Shown here one piece after another: positions 50,285 to 57,781 of a DNA stretch of 64,000 bases; within the stretch, counting starts at the first letter, position 1; the number at the start of each line of letters is the position of its first letter. Source of the DNA: a virus; the IMG/VR virus record IMGVR_UViG_3300034061_002572, positions 58,644 to 122,643 of that record, one strand, 5' to 3'. The notes under the pieces are model-generated. The model was not told the origin of the DNA. It saw only the letters and a list, made by a program, of their open reading frames with translations, and made no database searches. The translations under genes were made by a program, and so were the position numbers.

Positions 50285-50560
50285 ATGAGCACATTTAGCA
50301 AAACTCAAAACATCGGTGTGTTTGCACAGATGAATGGTATCAACAAGATTGATATTGTGACTAATCCTCACACAGGTAAGAACTTCGGTGTGTCTGACAC
50401 TGGACTTACTTTCCGTGTAAGTGAGAAAGTAGATACATTGACAAGAGATTTGTCAGTGAGTTACTTCACTCCTGCAGACGGGGAGCCTTCTTGGATGATT
50501 CATCCAACAGGGGAGTCTAATGTGCAGAGCACATTGGCATTTGCACCTGCTTCCAAGTAA
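50285..50560 (+). CDS. Early protein, tandem paralogue B
   Basis: A protein of 91 residues, tandem copy of the gene at 49826, with an extra C-terminal APASK. The two share more than half of their residues by eye, with the Trp, Pro and Gly positions of SWMIHPTG conserved. Codon choice is again C- and G-enriched. Function unknown. Confidence 0.75.
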   Translation: MSTFSKTQNIGVFAQMNGINKIDIVTNPHTGKNFGVSDTGLTFRVSEKVDTLTRDLSVSYFTPADGEPSWMIHPTGESNVQSTLAFAPASK

Positions 50561-50607
50561 TTGGGAGTGGGTAGCAATACCTGCAGATTTTATTGGTTAA
50601 AGATTGA

Positions 50608-50637
50608 AACCCTAGGAGACTAGGGTTATTTTTTTTA
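50608..50637 (+). terminator. Terminator after paralogue B
   Basis: AACCCTAG and CTAGGGTT form a perfect 8-bp stem with the loop GAGA, followed by ATTTTTTTT. Confidence 0.9.
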
Positions 50638-50650
50638 TATAATATCTCTT

Positions 50651-50685
50651 GCACTGCGTGCCGCTTTGGTCTATTTTTCCACTAG
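50651..50685 (+). promoter_or_regulatory. Hairpin element copy 3
   Basis: GCAC and GTGC form a 4-bp stem with the loop TGC, followed by CGCTTTGGTCTATTTTTCC and ACTAG. It again follows a terminator directly. The only ORF close downstream is a 33-residue one at 50694. Confidence 0.6.
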
Positions 50686-50693
50686 CAGGGATT

Positions 50694-50795
50694 ATGTTTA
50701 TTATAGACAAATCTTGTAAATGTTGTAGATTTTATAGTTATTATACACATGGTGCATACTCTACTAGGAGTGCATTGATACTTTGTATACATTAA
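50694..50795 (+). CDS. Possible 33-residue early ORF
   Basis: An ATG at 50694, 9 bases after hairpin element copy 3, opens a 33-residue frame with a CKCC cluster near residue 8. The distance from the hairpin is shorter than in the other units and no terminator follows, so the element may drive a longer noncoding leader or the gene at 51100 instead. Confidence 0.25.
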   Translation: MFIIDKSCKCCRFYSYYTHGAYSTRSALILCIH

Positions 50796-51099
50796 TGGTG
50801 TGCTACAGAGTGTTAGTTTAATAGTGAGTATTTAACTATCCACAATTCTATAACCTCTATAACTGCTGTATTTCCTCTATATATTAAGTTTATATAATAG
50901 AATTAATATAGCTAACACAAGATTCCTCTAGTCACTTTGTTTATACTATACTATACTATCTACAATATTTAGAAGAGATGTACAGTCAGAGTATCCGGGA
51001 TTTCCAGTCACACACCAATATGGCATTAGGAATAAACCAGTCTGGTACCCGTCAAAGACCATAATTCAAACTCAAGCAAACCTTAAACACAAATAAAAC
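50796..51099 (+). other. Intergenic stretch without a visible gene
   Basis: About 300 bases, AT-rich, with a short ACTAT repeat near 50944-50958. No ORF, terminator or clear promoter was found. It could be the leader of the gene at 51100. Confidence 0.4.
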
Positions 51100-51321
51100 A
51101 TGATTACAAAAGCAGTATTCATTTGGTTATTACTTACAGGACAAGTAGAATACCAACAGAACGGAGGAGATGGCCGGAAACAATATGCACTGTTCTTTGA
51201 AGATGGAACAGTAGTAGACTATGCTTATAAAGCAGAAATACTAGAGTATATAGAAACCGGAACATTTGAATATGATGATACTTTGGATGACAAAGTAACA
51301 GATGCACATAAGGGGAAGTAA
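51100..51321 (+). CDS. Small acidic early protein
   Basis: A protein of 73 residues. The N-terminus is hydrophobic (MITKAVFIWLLLTG) and the remainder polar and acidic with QYALFFEDGTVVDYAYKAEILEYIETG. The TAA stop falls in the loop of a terminator. No family recognised. Confidence 0.65.
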   Translation: MITKAVFIWLLLTGQVEYQQNGGDGRKQYALFFEDGTVVDYAYKAEILEYIETGTFEYDDTLDDKVTDAHKGK

Positions 51322-51333
51322 TTCCCCTTTATA
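51310..51333 (+). terminator. Terminator with stop codon in its loop
   Basis: AAGGGGAA and TTCCCCTT form a perfect 8-bp stem with the loop GTAA, which contains the TAA stop codon of the gene at 51100. Confidence 0.8.
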
Positions 51334-51475
51334 CTCTCATCCAAGCAGGTAAGGATATGCTACTAGTAGATTTCGTCAATCTATTACTGTGGGCACTTAA
51401 TGGAATGACTACATCCTCAAGGGTTGCAACCTTGTGAGAGTACTAATTAAATTATTAACCCTTAAACTTATACTT

Positions 51476-51739
51476 ATGGAAACTATTTACTGGACTATGA
51501 AGAATGGTCAGAAGATTAATGTTGATACTATGGACATTAATCACCTCCGGAATACTCTCAAGATGCTTATTAGAGCCAAGAGAGCATCAACTACACCTAA
51601 GCCTAAGTTTCAGGTGCACGGTGAGATTGCTAGTGAGTTTGCTGATATGGCAAGACTCTATGCAATTAATCCTGAACTGACTTGTACTTGTGATGAAGTA
51701 CATGTGTGTCAGCAATGTTATGAATTAGATATTAAATAA
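51476..51739 (+). CDS. Conserved small phage protein (HLRNTLKML family)
   Basis: A protein of 87 residues from the ATG at 51476; an upstream GTG frame extension is less likely. IYWTMKNGQKINVDTMDINHLRNTLKMLIR is a pattern I know from small early proteins of many phages. The C-terminus has CTCDEVHVCQQC, a probable zinc knuckle. A stem (CTCAAGG/CCTTGTGAG) lies about 40 bases upstream. Function unknown. Confidence 0.7.
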   Translation: METIYWTMKNGQKINVDTMDINHLRNTLKMLIRAKRASTTPKPKFQVHGEIASEFADMARLYAINPELTCTCDEVHVCQQCYELDIK

Positions 51740-51749
51740 AACTCTGACT

Positions 51750-51821
51750 ATGGAAATTCTGATTATTACAGTATTGTTAATGCTGTTATTTTATTCACAA
51801 ATTAAACTAAACCAAAAATGA
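51750..51821 (+). CDS. Tiny membrane protein of 23 residues
   Basis: ATG at 51750, TGA at 51819-51821. The product is almost entirely one hydrophobic helix (MEILIITVLLMLLFYSQ). Its end overlaps the next ATG by 4 bases (ATGA), which is the coupling pattern used throughout this operon. Confidence 0.5.
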   Translation: MEILIITVLLMLLFYSQIKLNQK

Positions 51822-51991
51822 AAAATCTGATTTTATCTTTTGTAGTAACTATGATTACTTCAATGGCAGTATTTGCCATATTATTATTCTCCCTGATTGA
51901 TATTATGGGAGAAAGTATCATTATCATTGCTTGTATTGCTTCTGTAATAACTATAGTTGTGACAGATAGATTTATGAAAAATGGAAGGTGA
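51818..51991 (+). CDS. Small membrane protein of 57 residues
   Basis: ATG at 51818, TGA at 51989-51991. Two hydrophobic segments (about 5-27 and 34-49) are separated by a short acidic turn, followed by a basic end (DRFMKNGR). It overlaps the genes on both sides. Function unknown; it may act with the 23-residue protein. Confidence 0.6.
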   Translation: MKNLILSFVVTMITSMAVFAILLFSLIDIMGESIIIIACIASVITIVVTDRFMKNGR

Positions 51992-52739
51992 TATTACATT
52001 CCTATGGGGTCAGGATAGATATAGTGAGTATGTCACTGTAGTAAATGCTGACCCTGAGTATCAAAGACTTGTGTTTTACAGTAGAAAAATAGGAGATGTA
52101 AACTATGCAACAAGAAAGATAACTGATACTCATGTATACTGGTCTGTTAGTCAAAAGACTCCGCACTTTTACAATAACAAACTATTCTATAAGCATCAGA
52201 ATACCAGTGGTATTACTTATGACAGAAAATCTAAGAAACTAAAAGTCTGGTTTGGTCAACACATTAGATCATTTGATAATGATATCATTAAAGATATAGC
52301 AGAATATTTTAATGCTGAGTGGTATTTAGAAATTGAACATAGTATTAAATCATTAGTAAACAATACCATATTTAACCATATAATTAATGGAAAGATTAAT
52401 TGTTTAGAAGAAATATGTATTGCCTATCTTAAAACATCACCGTATAAAAATAGAGATATAGATATAAATCTTTTTTGTGATGTATTTAAAAATACTGATG
52501 CTTCACCAAAAGGTTTTTCACAATGGTTTGTTATTGCTAAAGATTGTAATGATTTACTTAATCATTTACAGAAACATGGTTTTGCAACTTATCAACTTGA
52601 ACATGTAATTAATAAATCTAGTGCATTAAATAGAAAGATTGATTTTAGTAAGAAACCTAATAATATATTAGATTTTTGTGAAAAGTATCAGAATGAAATT
52701 AAAAATCAAATAATTATTTATGAAGCTATTCAAGATTAG
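51981..52739 (+). CDS. Hypothetical protein of 252 residues
   Basis: A soluble alpha/beta protein. The N-terminal half has strands with VYWSVSQKTPHFYNNKLFY and LKVWFGQHIRSFD; the C-terminal half is helical and includes FSQWFVIAKDCNDLLNHLQKHGFATY. It starts within the end of the small membrane protein gene. I do not recognise the family. Confidence 0.7.
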   Translation: MEGDITFLWGQDRYSEYVTVVNADPEYQRLVFYSRKIGDVNYATRKITDTHVYWSVSQKTPHFYNNKLFYKHQNTSGITYDRKSKKLKVWFGQHIRSFDNDIIKDIAEYFNAEWYLEIEHSIKSLVNNTIFNHIINGKINCLEEICIAYLKTSPYKNRDIDINLFCDVFKNTDASPKGFSQWFVIAKDCNDLLNHLQKHGFATYQLEHVINKSSALNRKIDFSKKPNNILDFCEKYQNEIKNQIIIYEAIQD

Positions 52740-52745
52740 CCCTTT

Positions 52746-52775
52746 ACAGTAGGAGGTGAAACTGTTTTTATTATT
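52746..52775 (+). terminator. Weak terminator after 51981-52739 gene
   Basis: ACAGT and ACTGT can pair around a 10-base loop, followed by TTTTTATTATTT. The stem is short. Confidence 0.45.
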
Positions 52776-52799
52776 TACCGGTCAGTAAAAAAATAAACC

Positions 52800-53039
52800 A
52801 TGGGATTAAGAAAATTATTAGAAGAAAAAGAAAGCTTGGAAGATGAATTGTATATGTTACACCATGCAGAACTTCCTCCGGCAGTTTATAAACAAACTAG
52901 ACATGACATTGAATACAGGTTAGCTTGTTTAGAAGAACAAATAGAGTTTGAAGAAAGGTTCAGACCATTTAGAATTACACTCATAGTAGCTTCAGTTATT
53001 ATGATGGGTATTATGTTGTATGCACTTATTAATCTTTAA
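52800..53039 (+). CDS. Small coiled-coil membrane protein
   Basis: A protein of 79 residues. The first 55 residues are charged and helical (LRKLLEEKESLEDELYMLHHAE), followed by a C-terminal hydrophobic segment ITLIVASVIMMGIMLYALI. Likely tail-anchored in the membrane. Function unknown. Confidence 0.65.
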   Translation: MGLRKLLEEKESLEDELYMLHHAELPPAVYKQTRHDIEYRLACLEEQIEFEERFRPFRITLIVASVIMMGIMLYALINL

Positions 53040-53054
53040 ATCAGAATAGAATGG
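53034..53054 (+). repeat. Junction repeat copy 1 (TTTAAATCAGAATAG)
   Basis: The sequence TTTAAATCAGAATAGAATGG spans the stop of the previous gene and the ATG of the next. An identical copy occurs at 62017-62037 and a near-identical one at 62963-62982. Confidence 0.65.
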
Positions 53055-53446
53055 AAAAAGAATTTGTAAATTATGATCTAAGTTTAAGGATGAAGACTCT
53101 TGGGTTCAATGAACCTTGTTTTGGATATTATTTAGAAACAAAAGAATGGACACCAGCAAGTTATTCAAGAGAAGGAACAGTTTATCCATCTAATAGTAAT
53201 TTACTATCTGATTGGGTAGCTGCACCAACATTCTCACAAACATTTAGATGGTTTAGAGATAAGTATAATTTAGATTCATGCCTAAAACCAGAAATCATAA
53301 GTGGTAAAAAAAGTTATGACTTTTACATTTGGATTGATAATAATGAAGATTTAGAATTTGGTGTGACTAAAATATCAACTTACGAAGAAGCAGAACTTAT
53401 TTGTCTTGAAAAACTAATTGAAATTGTAGAACAAAAAGAAAAATAA
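53051..53446 (+). CDS. Conserved small phage protein (GFNEPCFGYY family)
   Basis: A protein of 131 residues with LRMKTLGFNEPCFGYY near the N-terminus, FSQTFRWFRDKYNL in the middle and YEEAELICLEKLIEIVEQKE at the end. This family is very common in Bacteroidota phages and plasmids, without known function. Confidence 0.8.
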   Translation: MEKEFVNYDLSLRMKTLGFNEPCFGYYLETKEWTPASYSREGTVYPSNSNLLSDWVAAPTFSQTFRWFRDKYNLDSCLKPEIISGKKSYDFYIWIDNNEDLEFGVTKISTYEEAELICLEKLIEIVEQKEK

Positions 53447-53447
53447 T

Positions 53448-53993
53448 ATGGCAAGAATAGCAAAAACAGTAAAAAATGACTTAAGCACTCTTAAGCAGAG
53501 TTGTGTAGGTAAAAAGATGAAAGGTTTTAAGTTTGCTGATACAGCTAAGCAGGTTTATGTTACTGATATGAATAAGTTTATTGGTCAAGTAGGTAAAATT
53601 AAAGAGTATTATGAGGACAGTGATGAGTTTGCGGTTCAGTTTAAAGATAGTATCTGGTATTATCCAGCAACTAAAGCTCTGAAACATATTGTAGAAGAAC
53701 CAAAAGTATCTGATGAAGACTTAATAGATGTCAAACAAATAGTAGATGATGCTTATGTAGCTATGCTTAAAGAGGAAATAGAAGATCTATCAGCTAAATT
53801 AGACCAAGCTTACAAAGAACAAGAACAAATGCTTGATGAGTTAAAACAATGGATTAATGCATTTCCTGGTGCCTTTACTAAACTTATAGAACATGTAGGA
53901 CAAATTACTGAGGAAGATATTACTTATCACACTGGTATAGTTCTTAGAGTTATGGAGCACAAGTTTGGTTATAAATCTAAAACAGAAGAGTAA
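53448..53993 (+). CDS. Protein with KOW/SH3-like N-terminal domain and coiled coil
   Basis: A protein of 181 residues. Residues about 15-80 have short strands with MNKFIGQVGKIKEYYEDSDEFAVQFKDSIWYYP, resembling small KOW/SH3-type domains. The C-terminal part is a Glu/Lys coiled coil (LKEEIEDLSAKLDQAYKEQEQMLDELKQW). Function unknown. Confidence 0.65.
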   Translation: MARIAKTVKNDLSTLKQSCVGKKMKGFKFADTAKQVYVTDMNKFIGQVGKIKEYYEDSDEFAVQFKDSIWYYPATKALKHIVEEPKVSDEDLIDVKQIVDDAYVAMLKEEIEDLSAKLDQAYKEQEQMLDELKQWINAFPGAFTKLIEHVGQITEEDITYHTGIVLRVMEHKFGYKSKTEE

Positions 53994-54018
53994 ATTATTA
54001 ATTAAAAACAAAAACAAA

Positions 54019-54483
54019 ATGAAAACAGTTAAATTTTTAGTATTAAGCCTAGTATTGGCTTCAGTTATGACATCTTGCTCAGAGAATTACTCTAATGGTG
54101 AGAGAATTGGTATGTTAACCAAGTTTTCCAAAAAGGGGTTAATTTGGGATTCCTGGGAAGGAACATTAAACACTACTCAAACAGGTATGAATTCAGCAGA
54201 ATCATTTCAGTTTTCAGTAGATAATGATGTAAATGACCCAGTAACTATTAGTAAATTAGACTCTGCTGCTAGCAAAGGTTGGAAGATTAAAATTAAGTAT
54301 CACCAAACATTTGGTTGGAATTGGTTTAATAACCGGGGTGAAACTAATTTCTTTGTCAATGAAGTAGAAGTACTTGACAGAGATCCAATTGGTAATATGT
54401 TTGGTGGACAGTCTAATAAACCCATAGGAGGTAAAGTAGTAGACACTATTTATGTTGTGATAGATAAGTCACAGCTTAAATAA
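54019..54483 (+). CDS. Lipoprotein (YSNGER family)
   Basis: A protein of 154 residues from the ATG at 54019. A signal peptide (KTVKFLVLSLVLASVMTSC) ends in a lipobox Cys near residue 20. After it come SNGERIGMLTKFSKKGLIWDSWEG, TQTGMNS and WNWFNNRGETNFFV, hallmarks of a small lipoprotein family common in Bacteroidota and their phages. A role in superinfection exclusion or envelope change is possible but unproven. Confidence 0.8.
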   Translation: MKTVKFLVLSLVLASVMTSCSENYSNGERIGMLTKFSKKGLIWDSWEGTLNTTQTGMNSAESFQFSVDNDVNDPVTISKLDSAASKGWKIKIKYHQTFGWNWFNNRGETNFFVNEVEVLDRDPIGNMFGGQSNKPIGGKVVDTIYVVIDKSQLK

Positions 54484-54511
54484 CCAAGTTGCGTGCACCT
54501 ATAGCCGTATT

Positions 54512-54549
54512 AGACAGATAAAAGGTGTAATAGTCTGTCTTATTTATTA
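54512..54549 (+). terminator. Possible terminator after lipoprotein gene
   Basis: AGACAGA and TCTGTCT pair around a 15-base loop and run into TATTTATT. A second copy of the downstream part (GTAATAGTCTGTCTT) lies at 54849-54863, so part of this structure is repeated. Confidence 0.5.
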
Positions 54550-54568
54550 ACTTTTAAACTAAAACAAA

Positions 54569-54847
54569 ATGGCACAAATTAATTTTAAAGTAACAACATG
54601 GGAAGTAGCATATATTCCTGATGAACTTGTAGATATTGTTAAAAAAGGTATTGAAGATGGTACAATTACTTCTTCTATGGATCTTTTTGATATACCTGAA
54701 TTAGAAGAAATTGATTTTGACCTTCAGCTTTCAGATGATGGACTAGATCAATTATCTGTAGAAAAAAACAATGGAGAATATACAATTGAATTAAGAACAG
54801 ATGAAGAATATGAGTTAATTACAACTAATCTTAATTCTAATAAATAA
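54569..54847 (+). CDS. Small acidic protein, unknown
   Basis: A protein of 92 residues, acidic, beginning with a strand FKVTTWEVAYIPDELVDIVKKGIEDG and ending in LRTDEEYELITTNLNSNK. No domain recognised. It is preceded by an A-rich leader. Confidence 0.65.
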   Translation: MAQINFKVTTWEVAYIPDELVDIVKKGIEDGTITSSMDLFDIPELEEIDFDLQLSDDGLDQLSVEKNNGEYTIELRTDEEYELITTNLNSNK

Positions 54848-54977
54848 TGTAATAGTCTGTCTTAAAACATGTAAACCTAAGTACCCATACAGCAGTGAGA
54901 TGGGCTAAGTTATATACAATTCCTCGGAGCTGGGAGTAGAATGCTTAGGAACGTGTCTTTTATTAACTAAAAAATGT

Positions 54978-55307
54978 ATGATTATGAAATGGTTCAGGAA
55001 ATTATTTAAAAAAAAGAGTTATCCACAGGATAATAAGTTTAAACTATGTATTATTGATGAGAAATCAGATTTAATACATGAGGTATTGGGTATTACAGAA
55101 GAAAGATGCCGGGAATTAACTAAGTTATGCCTTGAAGCATATGATGCTACTGATGCAAAAACTGAGTCATATTCTATGATTGTAGACAAATGTACACATG
55201 TCAATGAAGTTGTAATGGGCATTCAGATATTTGAAAAAATATGCTGTGAAAGAGCTAAGAAAAGAAGTTTAAGAAATTTAATGGATAATTTATTTGGCAA
55301 TGAATGA
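54978..55307 (+). CDS. Small protein of the GITEERCREL family
   Basis: A protein of 109 residues. After a basic N-terminus (MKWFRKLFKKKS) the pattern LCIIDEKSDLIHEVLGITEERCRELTKLCLEAY appears, which I have met in other Bacteroidota phages. The C-terminus is basic and helical. Function unknown. A downstream ATG at 54984 is also possible. Confidence 0.65.
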   Translation: MIMKWFRKLFKKKSYPQDNKFKLCIIDEKSDLIHEVLGITEERCRELTKLCLEAYDATDAKTESYSMIVDKCTHVNEVVMGIQIFEKICCERAKKRSLRNLMDNLFGNE

Positions 55308-55512
55308 TTTAATTACTTCTGTTCTTGGGATGGATCTCAAGGCAGACATTAGAGATATTAATGGTGATATTATACCAACTGGTTGTAAAAGAACTGTTCA
55401 TCCTGTAGAAAGAGTAAGTATTAAACTCCGGATGCTAGATAAAAGATTCTTTACACACTATAATGAAGCTCTGTTAAATAAAATTATTAATTACAGAAGA
55501 TTAAATGACTAG
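55300..55512 (+). CDS. Small basic protein, unknown
   Basis: A protein of 70 residues from the ATG at 55300, overlapping the end of the previous gene by 8 bases. It has ADIRDINGDIIPTGCKRTVHP and a helical, basic C-terminus (LDKRFFTHYNEALLNKIINYRR). Function unknown. Confidence 0.55.
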   Translation: MNDLITSVLGMDLKADIRDINGDIIPTGCKRTVHPVERVSIKLRMLDKRFFTHYNEALLNKIINYRRLND

Positions 55513-55514
55513 TT

Positions 55515-55934
55515 ATGAAGATATCTGTAAATTATGAAGATACTGATGTAGCAAAAGCATTAGGAACTATTATTTATCATCCAAACAAAGATGAATTTGT
55601 TAAGTTATTAACTCCAATACTATGTGGTAGTAGTGACGCAACAAACTATTTCTTTAAGTTATTGATTGGTGATACACTTCCGGAAGTTATCCCTAATGGC
55701 ACTTTATGTAAAATTAAAGTAGACAGATTAGGTTATTCTAGTAACAAAGATGAGATTAGAAAGAAGTTTGCTGATGATGAAGATAAGGTACTTGTTACTG
55801 TCAAAGAATTTAGAGGATATCATGAGTATTCTCAGTATCATATTGAGTATGGGAATGTTTTATCAGATAGTATTGTAGAGAAAGATACTACTTATGTGAG
55901 TGCTAAAGAACTGGAAGTTATTGAAGAGTTTTAA
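55515..55934 (+). CDS. Protein with SH3/KOW-like C-terminal half
   Basis: A protein of 139 residues. The first 55 residues are helical; GTLCKIKVDRLGY, then DEDKVLVTVKEFRGYHEYSQYHIEYGN and SAKELEVIEEF give a small beta-barrel-like pattern. Function unknown. It ends 40 bases before a terminator. Confidence 0.65.
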   Translation: MKISVNYEDTDVAKALGTIIYHPNKDEFVKLLTPILCGSSDATNYFFKLLIGDTLPEVIPNGTLCKIKVDRLGYSSNKDEIRKKFADDEDKVLVTVKEFRGYHEYSQYHIEYGNVLSDSIVEKDTTYVSAKELEVIEEF

Positions 55935-55975
55935 GATAGTATATCTGTGGATATGCTTTTCCTGACCAAATGACA

Positions 55976-56002
55976 CGGGGAGTAGTAATGCTCCCCTTTT
56001 CA
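55976..56002 (+). terminator. Intrinsic terminator
   Basis: GGGGAG and CTCCCC pair with an 8-base loop and are followed by TTTTCATT. It closes the series 54978-55934. Confidence 0.8.
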
Positions 56003-56080
56003 TTGTTAGCCATATAGTATAATAATTTATAAAGCACTATCATATGTTTACTATTTAATAGTTTACATTTACTAAACTTT

Positions 56081-56365
56081 ATGAATTTAAACATGCTGTA
56101 TCAATTACCTAATGGAAAGGTAATATTTCTAACCATAGACCAGTTCTTAGATCTTACAGATGAAGATATACAATATCTTATGTCAATAGATGCTGGCGAA
56201 CATACAGTAAGTCCCTTTACAGATTCCGCAGTAGTAGCCAATACTAAAGAAAAATATTATGATTTTGATTATTATGTAGATGATGAGATTGATATCAACA
56301 ATATTGTTTCTGATGATATACCATTTGATGATATTATAGATCTCAATGATTCCTTAGAAGAATAA
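56081..56365 (+). CDS. Small acidic protein (QLPNGKVI family)
   Basis: A protein of 94 residues. The N-terminus YQLPNGKVIFLTIDQFLDLTDEDIQYLMSI is a familiar pattern in Bacteroidota phages. The C-terminal half is strongly acidic (DYYVDDEIDINNIVSDDIPFDD), which suggests DNA mimicry or a disordered tail. Function unknown. Confidence 0.7.
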   Translation: MNLNMLYQLPNGKVIFLTIDQFLDLTDEDIQYLMSIDAGEHTVSPFTDSAVVANTKEKYYDFDYYVDDEIDINNIVSDDIPFDDIIDLNDSLEE

Positions 56366-56405
56366 GGAGTTCAAAAATTATATTCACACACCAAATCAAA
56401 TTTTT

Positions 56406-56870
56406 ATGGACGGTAAAACAATTGTGTTAGGCAATGACACAGGAGGGGTAATTCATACCTCAAAAAATGACGAATATGGATATATTCGTGTAGAACAAGA
56501 AAGAAGTTTATTTGACAGCAAAGGTTTCTTAAGAAGAAAATCTATATCAGCTTTAATACCTGGTACTATAGAAGATCTTACAAAAGCAGGTTTTTATAAA
56601 GGTCAGATTCTTCCGGGTAAGATTATTATTGTGGAACAAACTGAACCATTTAATAAAATAAGGCCGGACCTAGATCTTAAAGTTGCTGGTCAAACAGGGA
56701 TAATCTGTATGAAAGATGGCAAAAAGATTTATAGAAAACACTTTTATACAGTGTTTACTGATGCAGAAGATGAAATGATTATGCACAGTAATGGTGAAGA
56801 CATTAGTGAAGCCTACTTGGCAGAAAAGAAAACTACTGCTGTTCAACCGAATACAGAGTTTGACTTATAA
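56406..56870 (+). CDS. Conserved phage protein with DGKKIYRK motif
   Basis: A protein of 154 residues. Residues about 85-125 read LKVAGQTGIICMKDGKKIYRKHFYT...AEDEMIMHSNGED. I know the (A)G.TGI.C..DG..IYRK.FYT pattern from Bacteroidota phages and their relatives, in some cases near replication genes, but no function. The remainder is beta-rich. Confidence 0.65.
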   Translation: MDGKTIVLGNDTGGVIHTSKNDEYGYIRVEQERSLFDSKGFLRRKSISALIPGTIEDLTKAGFYKGQILPGKIIIVEQTEPFNKIRPDLDLKVAGQTGIICMKDGKKIYRKHFYTVFTDAEDEMIMHSNGEDISEAYLAEKKTTAVQPNTEFDL

Positions 56871-56895
56871 TTTTTTGTTTTAATGGTTGATAATA

Positions 56896-56923
56896 GGGGG
56901 CAGTGGTGTCCCCTTTTTTATTA
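56896..56923 (+). terminator. Intrinsic terminator
   Basis: GGGGGCA and TGTCCCC (one G-T pair) form a 7-bp stem with the loop GTGG, followed by TTTTTTATT. It lies between the genes ending at 56870 and starting at 56946 and supports the later start for the second gene. Confidence 0.85.
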
Positions 56924-56945
56924 TTTATTTTTAATTGTATATGTT

Positions 56946-57452
56946 ATGGAAAAGCAAAACAGAAATCAAAAGTATCAATTTTCAGGTAAGTTATCTGAAT
57001 ATCAGTTTAAGAATCAAAGACCTACTGTCATGCAGTATGAGACTGATCGTTATTCTCAGTATCAAAACTATCTCTATAAGAGAGCATTATATGGTTTAGA
57101 TTCTCTTACTGAAAAAGAAATAGCTACAATGTGTAGCAAAAAGAAACAAAGAATAATTAATGTTTATAAAAGAGCTCAGCTTACACTTAATAAGTTTAAG
57201 CAACAAGTTACTATTCAGTATACCAACTTTATATTCAAAACATTATTCCCAAAATCTCCGATCACAGACTTCTTACTAGCTGATACTGAGATAGATGAAA
57301 AGTTTAAGAATACTCTAACTTTTAAAGAGTTAGGTATCAATAAAGAGCAAATTATTAGTATCTTTATAGCGGAAGGTATACTACCTAAAAACTTTTTAAG
57401 TTTAAAAGAAGCACCGGTCAGTCTACCTCAGCTTAAAAATCAAAAAGTATGA
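56946..57452 (+). CDS. Conserved helical phage protein
   Basis: A protein of 168 residues from the ATG at 56946. Sequence YLYKRALYGLDSLTEKEIATMCSKKKQRIINVYKRAQLTLNKFKQ (located by its YKRALYGL and KKQRIINVY parts) is known to me from other Bacteroidota phages. It is basic and helical, which could fit nucleic-acid binding. Function unknown. Confidence 0.7.
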   Translation: MEKQNRNQKYQFSGKLSEYQFKNQRPTVMQYETDRYSQYQNYLYKRALYGLDSLTEKEIATMCSKKKQRIINVYKRAQLTLNKFKQQVTIQYTNFIFKTLFPKSPITDFLLADTEIDEKFKNTLTFKELGINKEQIISIFIAEGILPKNFLSLKEAPVSLPQLKNQKV

Positions 57453-57781
57453 AAACATTTTATGACAAAAGAGGTGGTCTGGAACCTGGATATAGATCTA
57501 GCATAGACACCGTACAAGGAAGAGTTATTTGGAAAACAAAAACTCATTGGCTTATTTATGTACCTAAAGATGATTATTATCATTCAGGTATGAGTTGGCT
57601 ACATAATGAAGACAGATATCACACAACCTTAATTGGATTTATTGTTATTCCAAAAGGTGTTGTGGTACATAGCTGTTATCTGGCTACAGGATTCTGGGAT
57701 GGTCTTAAAGCTTTATTTAGAAGTGGTAAGACTCCTGCCGTAACTAAGTCAAAAGGTGAGTTTCCTGAAGAACTATTATGA
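57449..57781 (+). CDS. Small beta-rich protein, unknown
   Basis: A protein of 110 residues overlapping its neighbours by 4 bases on both sides. It has VQGRVIWKTKTHWLIYVPKDDYYH and FIVIPKGVVVHSCYL, suggesting a small beta barrel. No family recognised. Confidence 0.65.
   Translation: MKTFYDKRGGLEPGYRSSIDTVQGRVIWKTKTHWLIYVPKDDYYHSGMSWLHNEDRYHTTLIGFIVIPKGVVVHSCYLATGFWDGLKALFRSGKTPAVTKSKGEFPEELL

Noticed and set aside
50944-50958. ACTAT microsatellite
   Set aside because: Only three short units; expected by chance in AT-rich noncoding DNA.
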